NCBI GenBank assembly: GCA_900771005.1
Contig: CAAGMI010000085.1
Coordinates: 1-14,156, forward strand
Origin: Rikenellaceae bacterium
GTDB lineage: Bacteria; Bacteroidota; Bacteroidia; Bacteroidales; UBA932
Direction of reading: 5' to 3'
Length of the DNA: 14,156 nt
The notes below the pieces were generated by a model. The model saw only the letters and a list, made by a program, of their open reading frames with translations. It searched no databases and was not told the origin of the DNA. Both the position numbers and the translations under genes were made by a program. This document shows, piece after piece, positions 1 through 7,800 of the stretch. Within the stretch, counting starts at the first letter, position 1. Every line of letters starts with the position of its first letter.

Positions 1-1063
1 CGTCTCGGCGAAGATAACCGGCAAGATCGAACGCGACGAGGAGCTGGAAGTTCCGGCGGCTGCACTCCGAGAAACGCTCGTCAACGCCTTTGCCCATCGT
101 GACTACGACGACACGCGCACGGTGTATCTCGCCGTCTATTCGGATCGTGTGGAGGTCAAGAGTCCTGGCGCGTTCCCGACGACGCTTCCTCTCGACCGGC
201 TCTACGATCCGCCGGTGCGCGATTCGCGTCCGCGCAATCCGCGCATTGCCCGTGTGATGTACCTCTGCAAGATGATCGAGACGTGGGGGCGCGGAATCGG
301 TGTCATCGCAGGGGAGTGCGAACGCTGTGGGCTGCCCATGCCTCGGACGGAGAAGTGCGGAGGTTCGGTTGTCACGACCTTCAAGCGTCCGAAGATCGGC
401 GACAAAGTGGAGAATCTGGATCAGGATCTGGATCGCGTTGATCCAGATTTGATCCAGATTGATCCAGATTCGTTTACGCAAAAGCTTCTTCAGACGATTC
501 GCCGGAATCCGCTGATTTCCCGCAAGCTCCTCGCCGTCGAACTGAATGCGAGTGAACGGAAAATCCGCGATTCCCTTAAGAATTTGAAGGATTCCGGCTT
601 CATCATCCGCCAAGGTCCCGACCACGGTGGCATTTGGCGCATCTCGCGAATGGTGAAAAATAGCGAGAACGGGTTGGGTAAGGAGTTGGGTAAAGAGTTT
701 GGGAAGAAGTCGGAAGTGGGGGAGAAAACGTCGGAAGTGACGGTAAAAACCGGGGAAGTGATAGGAAAACCATCGGAAGTGATGGGAAAAGCATCGACAG
801 GTAGGCTAAGTGAAGATATAAAACATGAGTTTGAAGTTCTCATGGGTGCGTATCGAAATGATTTCCGCGAAAGGGCGTGGAGGATATTTTCGACATTCGC
901 TGAAAACCCCGGCATTGATATGGGTCACATCGCCGAGAAATTAGGCATGAGCGATGCTACCGTATTGAGGGCTGTTCGGGCATTGAAGGACGTCGGCTTG
1001 CTGATCCGTCAAGGTGCGACAAAGGGGAGCAAGTGGTTCGTCAGGGGGCAGACAAAGGCATGA
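1..1063 (+). CDS. RecG-like / AlbA_2-family ATP-binding, winged-helix regulator (3' part)
   Basis: The 5' end lies outside the window: the frame is open from base 2, and the first in-frame GTG (122) falls inside a conserved block, so it is not the start. The visible part opens with an HATPase_c_4-like region containing LRETLVNAFAHRDY (bases about 68-109), the N-box shape of this family, then a beta-rich stretch ending near TWGRGIGVI. Two winged-helix domains follow: bases about 470-640 and about 820-1050, each ending in a 'wing' (IIRQGPDHGGIWRI and LLIRQGATKGSKWF). Between them is a repetitive hydrophilic linker. Family members normally carry an AlbA_2/Schlafen-like domain N-terminal to this, presumably upstream. 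Such proteins are often found within type I restriction operons and are thought to bind DNA and regulate. Here the stop overlaps the hsdS start (ATGA), which fits that role. The precise function is inferred. Confidence 0.85.
   Translation, partial: VSAKITGKIERDEELEVPAAALRETLVNAFAHRDYDDTRTVYLAVYSDRVEVKSPGAFPTTLPLDRLYDPPVRDSRPRNPRIARVMYLCKMIETWGRGIGVIAGECERCGLPMPRTEKCGGSVVTTFKRPKIGDKVENLDQDLDRVDPDLIQIDPDSFTQKLLQTIRRNPLISRKLLAVELNASERKIRDSLKNLKDSGFIIRQGPDHGGIWRISRMVKNSENGLGKELGKEFGKKSEVGEKTSEVTVKTGEVIGKPSEVMGKASTGRLSEDIKHEFEVLMGAYRNDFRERAWRIFSTFAENPGIDMGHIAEKLGMSDATVLRAVRALKDVGLLIRQGATKGSKWFVRGQTKA
440..470 (+). repeat. Three direct copies of a 10-bp unit in the linker
   Basis: The decamer GATCCAGATT occurs exactly at 440-449, 451-460 and 461-470, with one extra T between copies 1 and 2. 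Looser GATC-containing relatives lie just upstream (about 419-437). It encodes the acidic linker VDPDLIQIDPDS before the first winged helix. The unit is not a multiple of three, so gain or loss of a copy would shift the frame. Confidence 0.8.
704..787 (+). repeat. Four imperfect 21-bp repeats encoding a K-x-(S/G)-E-V-x-x linker
   Basis: Four consecutive 7-codon units read KKSEVGE, KTSEVTV, KTGEVIG and KPSEVMG, followed by a broken fifth unit (KAST). They are preceded by the related GKELGKEF. They lie between the two winged-helix domains. From memory, AlbA_2/RecG-like proteins often carry comparable short repeats at this point, so this is probably a flexible spacer of variable length. Confidence 0.75.
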
Positions 1064-2517
1064 CGTCCGTCGCACAGCGTCTGCGCCAGAAGCTCCTGGA
1101 CCTTGCGATCCACGGCAAGCTCGTGCCGCAATGCGCGAAGGACGAGCCGGCGGGCGAACTTCTGGCACGGATTCGCAAGGCGCGGAGCGCGGGTGGCGGT
1201 AGGGCGCGGACTTCGGATGCGCTGCTTCCCATCCCCGAAGAGGAGATTCCGTTTGAACTGCCGAGGGGTTGGGTGTGGTGTCGGCTGACGGACATTGCGG
1301 AAATACAGCTCGGTAAGATGCTTGATGCCGAAAAGAACAAGGGAAAACCATTTCGGTACCTTGCGAATGTTTCCGTGCGCTGGGGCTCGTTCGATGTCGA
1401 TAATCTCAAAACCACACGCTTTACAGATGACGAGATTGGGAAGTTCGCGCTTAAACAGGGTGACTTGCTCATGTGCGAGGGCGGCGTTCCGGGGCGGTGT
1501 GCTGTTTGGCGGGAGTGTGACTCGGAGATTAAATACCAGAAGGCTTTGCATCGTATTCGCCCATACGAGGTGTTGCCTGATTACCTTCAGATGTATTTCG
1601 AGGCAATCCACCAAAGACCGTTTTTCACAGAGCGTTTTACGGGAAGTACGATTCACCATTTGCCTCGCGAAGTGCTGATGTCCGTCCCGGTTCCGCTTCC
1701 ACCGCGCACGGAGCAGAAGCGGATCGTCGAAAAGCTGAACGCAATGCTCAAGGAGGCAACGCGGGTCGCCGAAGGCACGGAGCGGCTGGCGCAGTTGCGG
1801 AAGAAGGCGCGGGCAAAGATTCTCGACCTCGCCATTCGCGGCAAGTTGGTGAAGCAGGAGAAGTCCGATGAACCTGCATCGGAGTTGCTGAAACGCATCG
1901 CGGCAGAAAAGGCGAAGCTGGTCGCAGAGAAGAAGATCAGAAAAGAGAAGCCGCTCCCGCCGATTGCGGATGATGAGATCCCGTTCGATTTGCCGAAGGG
2001 GTGGGCGTGGGCAAGGATTGGAGATATATCTTCGGGCTTTATGTATGGAACGGCCGAAAAGTCTAAACCCGCTGGCGCAGTTCCTGTCCTTCGGATGGGG
2101 AATCTTCAGGATGGCGAGATCGACTTTGGGGATCTTGTTTATACCTCAAACAAGGAGGATATAAAGACCTATGCATTGACGCCGGGCGATCTTCTCTTCA
2201 ATCGGACAAATAGCGATGAGAAAGTTGGCAAGGTCTCAATCTTCCGCGAAAATCGCCCGTGCATCTACGCCGGTTACTTGGTGAGATTCCGTCCGTTGCT
2301 GTGCGATTCGGAATATATAAACTACGTGATGAACTCTCATTACCAGTGGACTTTCTGCCAGTCGGTAAAGAGCGATGCGGTCAATCAGTCGAACATCAGC
2401 GCATCAAAGTTCGTGCGGTTTCTCGTTCCGATTCCTCCTCTTGCCGAGCAACGCCGCATCGTGGCGAAGGTGAAGGAGATGCTGTCGGCGTGTGATGTGT
2501 TGAAGAAAGGAGATTAA
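1060..2517 (+). CDS. hsdS: Type I restriction-modification specificity subunit HsdS
   Basis: A 485-residue HsdS, the subunit that selects the DNA target for the HsdM methylase and HsdR nuclease. Two target-recognition domains are visible, each introduced by the typical motif: EIPFELPRGWVWCRL (residues about 62-220) and EIPFDLPKGWAWARI (about 306-457). Each is followed by a conserved helical region (TEQKRIVEKL, about 219; LAEQRRIVAKV, about 459). The central coiled-coil end LDLAIRGKLV is matched by LDLAIHGKLV at the N-terminus, giving the circular-repeat layout known for the family. I chose ATG 1060 because it makes an ATGA overlap with the upstream gene and begins just before the conserved helix; a GTG at 1033 would only add nine residues. 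The second TRD looks somewhat AT-richer than the conserved parts, as expected for exchangeable domains. No methylase or nuclease gene is in view. Confidence 0.96.
   Translation: MTSVAQRLRQKLLDLAIHGKLVPQCAKDEPAGELLARIRKARSAGGGRARTSDALLPIPEEEIPFELPRGWVWCRLTDIAEIQLGKMLDAEKNKGKPFRYLANVSVRWGSFDVDNLKTTRFTDDEIGKFALKQGDLLMCEGGVPGRCAVWRECDSEIKYQKALHRIRPYEVLPDYLQMYFEAIHQRPFFTERFTGSTIHHLPREVLMSVPVPLPPRTEQKRIVEKLNAMLKEATRVAEGTERLAQLRKKARAKILDLAIRGKLVKQEKSDEPASELLKRIAAEKAKLVAEKKIRKEKPLPPIADDEIPFDLPKGWAWARIGDISSGFMYGTAEKSKPAGAVPVLRMGNLQDGEIDFGDLVYTSNKEDIKTYALTPGDLLFNRTNSDEKVGKVSIFRENRPCIYAGYLVRFRPLLCDSEYINYVMNSHYQWTFCQSVKSDAVNQSNISASKFVRFLVPIPPLAEQRRIVAKVKEMLSACDVLKKGD
2508..2512 (+). promoter_or_regulatory. 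Ribosome binding site of the HEPN-motif gene
   Basis: AGGAG lies within the last codons of hsdS. The gap is 7 bases to GTG 2520 and 10 bases to ATG 2523, so both starts are possible. The site supports translation of the next gene as part of the hsdS transcript. Confidence 0.6.
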
Positions 2518-2519
2518 CT

Positions 2520-4043
2520 GTGATGGAGACGGATCAGATCAGCACAGCGGATGCGTTGCTGGATGTTGATAAGATGAACTTTGGTGCTTGGCTACGCCTT
2601 GCTGGTGATTTGTCAAAAGAGGCGTGGTTTTTTAATTCGACTTTGTTGCAGTTTGGGCATAATTTGCTGTCAAAGTTTTATGGATCAGATGTCTGGCGGT
2701 GGGATGAAAATACGTTACTTGCGAAATGCCGACAAGATAAGTGGCTTGGGGAAAACGGTGATTATTCAGATGCTGATGCCTTCTTTAAGGAAGTGTTGTC
2801 CGTGTTTTTGCATCTTGAGAAATTACCCCGAGATGCTTGGTTTGACATTTCGCAGCGTGTTCATGCCCTAATTAAGGATCTTGTTTTTCGTAAAAAGACT
2901 TATGATGATCAATGTCATGCGCTTGAAGGAATTAAGAATAGGAATGGGGTGGAAGAGTACAAATTGCGGTTGTTGAGATATTATCATAGAAGGGTTGTGT
3001 CGGTTTTGGATGATGTCTGCATGTATGTTGCGGAAGAATTGAACGCCGATGTTTTGGAGCATTGCAAGATTAGATGGATCGGTTTTGGATCGGTGGGGCG
3101 GATAGAAGTGTTGGAGGCGCGAGCGGCGTCAGCTGACATGGACAGGTGCAATGATGTTGAGAACAAGTTCCTTGAATATCCTGTTCGGCGCGTTGTTGAG
3201 TTGCAGCAGATGTACAAGGATGACCCAGTTGAATTTTACAAGTGGGCAGAAAAAGAACTGCACGAAAAGTTGATCCCCGATGCAAGGTCGTTGTTCGGGT
3301 CGAACCATTTGTTATATGTGCGCAAGGAGATATTGGAAGAGGGTATTAGCCAATATCAAAACGGAAAATATCAGGTTGCCAGTTCCATACTTGCGTTGCA
3401 AATCGAGGGGCTTATTCGCGATGTGCTTGTGCTTCTGGGAGAGGATGAGGAAAAGATGTACTCATCTTCGCTAACAGAAAAGGCCGAGAAACTTGACAGG
3501 CATGAAACTGGTTTTTACGCATATGAGTATTATGCTTTTCGGTTCCCCGTATTCAGGAACGAGATTGCACATGGCGATGCGCATAAAACGCAACGAGAAG
3601 ATTGCATCAAGTTGATGTTGGATTTTTGCGCCCTATGCCGTTACGTAGCAAGGGATGAAAAAATACCGACGAATCATATCATAGCACTCATAGAGAAGGC
3701 GACTGATGATAATTGCGACATTAAGACAATAGTTGAATATGCTACATATTCCGTTGTTAACAAGGACGTGACGCTGCCCGACTTTTACAAACTTAAGACG
3801 AAAGTAGATGTTGTTCGCAATCAGATCACAAGTGTACAGTTCTGGGACGATTGGTACGCATTGGTCGATAAAGGCGAGTATGACCCGCAGCAGGCGATAA
3901 AGGACGGCGCAGGAGTTGCCACGCACTTTAATGTCCATCCTATGTTTGAGACCTTTAAGCAAAAGTGCGTCGCAAAGATCCATTCATCGGAGGCGGCACT
4001 CAATAAACAGGTACAGGCCTTAAGAAATCTAATCGGTACATAA
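2520..4043 (+). CDS. Unknown protein with a HEPN-like RNxxxH motif, in a type I RM locus
   Basis: A soluble protein of 507 residues (506 if ATG 2523 is used). I do not recognise the family. It is rich in predicted helix and has no signal peptide or membrane segment. Residues about 280-385 look like a HEPN fold: a helix with YQNGKYQVASSILALQIEGL, then FRNEIAHG. R346 and H351 form the R-x4-H spacing (numbered from 2520) that in HEPN ribonucleases supplies the catalytic pair. Similar helix-plus-RNxxAHG ends occur in DUF4209-like and abortive-infection proteins. It begins two bases after the hsdS stop and ends 24 bases before radC, so it is probably co-transcribed. Sampled 60-base stretches are only 30-50% GC by hand count against 63-67% in radC next door, suggesting separate acquisition. 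A role as an RNase-type defence effector or restriction accessory is inference; the motif could also be non-catalytic. Confidence 0.8.
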   Translation: MMETDQISTADALLDVDKMNFGAWLRLAGDLSKEAWFFNSTLLQFGHNLLSKFYGSDVWRWDENTLLAKCRQDKWLGENGDYSDADAFFKEVLSVFLHLEKLPRDAWFDISQRVHALIKDLVFRKKTYDDQCHALEGIKNRNGVEEYKLRLLRYYHRRVVSVLDDVCMYVAEELNADVLEHCKIRWIGFGSVGRIEVLEARAASADMDRCNDVENKFLEYPVRRVVELQQMYKDDPVEFYKWAEKELHEKLIPDARSLFGSNHLLYVRKEILEEGISQYQNGKYQVASSILALQIEGLIRDVLVLLGEDEEKMYSSSLTEKAEKLDRHETGFYAYEYYAFRFPVFRNEIAHGDAHKTQREDCIKLMLDFCALCRYVARDEKIPTNHIIALIEKATDDNCDIKTIVEYATYSVVNKDVTLPDFYKLKTKVDVVRNQITSVQFWDDWYALVDKGEYDPQQAIKDGAGVATHFNVHPMFETFKQKCVAKIHSSEAALNKQVQALRNLIGT

Positions 4044-4067
4044 TGGCTGGATGATTGAGGCGAAGAC

Positions 4068-4880
4068 ATGATGGCGTTGGGTGAGAAGATAGAGAATGGT
4101 TGCGTGGCTCAATTTCGGGCAGATGCGACACACAACGACTTTCAGAATCGTTGCGGAGAACTGTTGCCGCGTGAGCAGATGGAGCGGGCAGCCGATCCGG
4201 CGCACGTCCCGGACGAGGCGCTGGTGGCGATCTTGCTCAAGACAGGCGCACACGGGCTCAACGTGATCGACCTTTCGCGGCGTCTCATTGAGGCGTTCGG
4301 CTCGATGAAGTCTCTCGTCACGAGTGACTGGCGGGCGTTGGAGTCAAGGATCAAGGCGTGGAACGAAGCGCATCCCGACCGGGCGATCAAGGGCGTTGGA
4401 CACGTGAAGTGCCTTGAACTCGCGGCGGCGTTCGAGATGGGGCGACGCTGGATGCGCCTTGAGCCGGAGGAGATTCGGAACCACCGCGTGACAAGTCCCG
4501 AAGCAGCCTACGAGGTGTTCAAGACCGTCTTCACGCCAGGGGACGAGAAAGAGGAACTGTTTGTCCTACTGCTCAATGCAAAGAACTGCCCGATCTGCGA
4601 ACCCGTGCGTCTGGCGCGTGGCACACACGACTTCGCTCCGGCCTTCGCCCGTGACGTGTTCAAGGAGGCTCTCAAATGGGGCGCACATGCGCTGATGGTG
4701 GCGCACAATCATCCGTCCGGCGATCCGACGCCCAGCAAGGCCGATCTCGACTTCACCCGTCGCCTCATTGAACTTGGCCGTCTCGCCGACATCCCGCTCA
4801 AGGATCACCTCGTCATCGGTGATCCGCTCCATGCCGACGGTTACATCTCCATCCGCGCCACCAGCGACCTCGAATTTTGA
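4068..4880 (+). CDS. radC: RadC-family (UPF0758) JAB/MPN+ domain protein
   Basis: A 270-residue RadC-family protein. The N-terminal part holds the family's LPREQMERA segment, ILLKTG and a helix-hairpin-helix-like IKGVGHVKCLELAAAFEMGRR-type stretch (residues about 107-127). The C-terminal MPN+ domain has the full JAMM metal motif: H213-N-H215, S223 and D226 in HNHPSGDPTPSKAD, and a probable partner Glu at E163 (EELFVLLLN). The site is intact, so a metal-dependent hydrolase is possible, but no activity has been firmly assigned to the family; the old DNA-repair label is doubtful. RadC genes are frequent in mobile islands and near restriction systems, matching this position. Tandem ATGs (4068, 4071) are both possible; a weak GAGG lies at 4057-4060. 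The roughly 30 residues before LPRE are longer than in many relatives. Confidence 0.93.
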   Translation: MMALGEKIENGCVAQFRADATHNDFQNRCGELLPREQMERAADPAHVPDEALVAILLKTGAHGLNVIDLSRRLIEAFGSMKSLVTSDWRALESRIKAWNEAHPDRAIKGVGHVKCLELAAAFEMGRRWMRLEPEEIRNHRVTSPEAAYEVFKTVFTPGDEKEELFVLLLNAKNCPICEPVRLARGTHDFAPAFARDVFKEALKWGAHALMVAHNHPSGDPTPSKADLDFTRRLIELGRLADIPLKDHLVIGDPLHADGYISIRATSDLEF

Positions 4881-4892
4881 AAGGATTGAACT

Positions 4893-7800
4893 ATGGTTGA
4901 AGAAGATGTGACGATTGCACGGTGGGGATTTGCGGCGATGCTGATCTTCGCGTCGTTGCTGACGGCGGCCTTTCTCTGCTGGCTTCATGAACATGGCATC
5001 CATCTGTCCGAGCCGATTCTGAAGTTTCTGCGCCGCCCCATCGGCGAGGTGCTGATTGTGCTGGTGTGCGTCGGCGGTCTGGTGCAGCATGGCGCGACGA
5101 AGGGCTTTTTGGGCGGCCCGAGGATGATGGCACCTCGCGAGATGCAGACCGAACTCGCTTCCGCGCCGGAATCGGTTGATACCGTCGCCGGGATGTTTTC
5201 GTCCTACACGAATGCAGTGACGAACGTTTGTGCGACGGGCATCATGCAGACGGAGACGTCCGTGTTCCTGCGGGCGCACTGGCCGTGGAATCTCTATCCT
5301 GCGCCGACGGGGATAGAGGTCTATGCCGCACCGCAGCTTTCGACGAATGCATGGGTTGGTGTCGGCACGGCTGCTGTCATTGGCAACGACAACTGCGCGG
5401 TCATTGAGCTACCGTATTCAGTTCTGCCGGATGGATGGACGAGTTCGATGTTCTTCATGCTGGGGTTGAACATCGATACAGATCAAGACGGCCTTTCGGA
5501 TTCCTTCGAGCGCATCATTTCCAAGACCGATCCGAATCTTGCCGATACGGATGGGGATGGTATGCCGGACGGATGGGAATACAACAATGGGCTCAATCCG
5601 CTTTCCAATCCGACGGATGACGAGGCAAACGCCGATGCCGATGGTGACGGCGTCGCCAACATTGTTGAGATGGGCTTCGGAACAGATCCGCAGAAGAGAG
5701 ATTCCGATGGAGACGGAATTGACGATCTGGGTGAATTGGGCTCCGTGCGTCAGTTGGATGGTTTCGTCTGGTACGACACGTCGGAAGGTGTGGATATCCT
5801 TGCCTCCGAAGTGAACTCGTCGATTGATGACAAGGTTTGGACGGTTGATCTGCACTATCCGGCCGTTATTGGCGGCAAGGTGTATGACCGTCTCACGATT
5901 GATTCCAATGCGCTGGTGTATTTGATTCCGTCCACCGGAGTTGCCGTGACGCAGTACAATCGTTCTTGGCAGAGGTTGCCTGCGGATTCGCTTGCTCGGA
6001 CGAATATTGCCATAGCGGTTAACTGGCGGGATATGGAGGCGGACAGAAGCGGTGGCGCGGAAATCCGAGTGGCTGACATATCGTCAAATCGGTGTACGAT
6101 TGTGGAGTTCCGCAATTTGCAAAGATATTACTATCCATCGGAAAAGATGACGGCGCAGGTCATCGTGCCGGGCGGCACGAACGGGACGATCCTCGTGAGT
6201 TACCTGGACCTTTCCCAAAACCTTGACGGACGCTCCGCGACCATCGGCTTGATGGATTCGACGTCGAGGACATACACCAACACGAACAAGTGTTATTCAC
6301 TCCAATGGGCGTATGACGAATCGGGGAGCATCGCGCCGTCAATGACCCTTGCCTACTGCGTCGGAACAGGGACAAATCCGAATGAAAAGGACACTGATGG
6401 CGATGGGCTGTATGACGACGAGGAGATTTTCGTTACGAAAACTGATCCGTGTCTGTTCGACACGGATTGGGACGGGTTGTCCGATGGAGATGAAGTCGAG
6501 CGGCAGACGAACCCATTGCTCGTCGATACGGACGAAGATGGGATGCCGGATGGCTGGGAGGTGGCGAATGGGTTTAATCCTCGAGTTGCGGACGGCGCGT
6601 CCGATGCCGATTCGGACGGGCTTTCAAACTTGCTCGAATGGCAGCGCGGGACCGACCCGCGCAACCCCGACACGGATGGCGATGGGCTGATCGATTCTCG
6701 CGAGGTGGCGTGGATTGACGAGGGTGTCGAATCCGTGCCGTGGTTCAATGTCATTCCATTGAAGATCGTCGAGGCGACGGGCGAGCCGAGTCAGGATCTC
6801 TATGACTGCGACCTTCCTTTCACCAATTGGATTGCAGGCGGACAGATCACCGTGGCGGTTGCAGATGTGAATGGCGTCGTGTACTTTGGCAACAGTGCGA
6901 CGACGAATGGCTTGTCCAGCTCTACGGGTGGCTACGATCTAAAGAATGACAGTGGGAAGGATTGCGCCTTGGTCGCTGGATATTGGAGCAATTTGAGGAT
7001 GCGTTCGTCGCTTTCATCGAGAATCTTATTCGGGACGACGCAATGGGAAGACAAGGCGTACTTCGTCATACAGTATGAGAATGTCGGGACGTATTCCGGT
7101 AGCGCCTCGAACAAGATATCCTTTCAAGTGTCCATCTGTGAATCGACGCCAGATGTCGTGTCGGTCCGTTATGGAAATGTGATTGATGACAGAAACGGGT
7201 ACTATCTGACGATTGGTGCGCAGGGTGGCGAGGACGACAATTGGGACAATTATCCGAAACTGAACTGCTTTTACGGGTCAACTTCATATCCAATATTGAG
7301 CGGCAGGACGATTGTCTATCACTTTGGATGTGGCGGTGATCCGCTCGAGATTGATACGGACGGGGACGGTCTTGCCGATGCCGAGGAAGTGTCCGCCGGA
7401 ACGAATCCGCGCAAGGTGGATTCGGACGGGGACGGACTCGATGACGGCTGGGAGATTGAATACGGACTTGATCCGCTTTCAGCAGAGGGGCGCGATGGCG
7501 CAGGAGGAGATTTCGACAGCGATGGCATTGAGAACGTTCGCGAATATGACCATAAGACGAATCCGGCGTCCGCAGACACGGATGACGATGGACTTTCGGA
7601 CGGCGAGGAAATGGGATTCATCACTGTCGGCAATGCAATTCCCTGGCTGAGTCTTGACGAAAGCGAAGACGTGACCTTGCCGCTTCTTAACGAGTATCGA
7701 AACACCTACAGTTTGAATTGGACGCTCCCGATTCCGCTGCGGGTTCAGGGCGAGCTGGTGACGAATCTGACCTTGACTTCACGCGGATGGTTGTTCTTCA

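Noticed and set aside
122..124. GTG as the start of the first gene
   Set aside because: The frame continues upstream through a conserved HATPase N-box, so the gene starts outside the window.
1033..1059. GTG 1033 as the hsdS start
   Set aside because: It adds only nine residues (MVRQGADKG) that read into the upstream gene. ATG 1060 gives the ATGA overlap and fits the family's N-terminus.
4566..5279. 237-residue minus-strand frame spanning the radC/giant gene boundary
   Set aside because: It overlaps two well-supported genes, and its His/Arg-rich translation is typical of a shadow frame.
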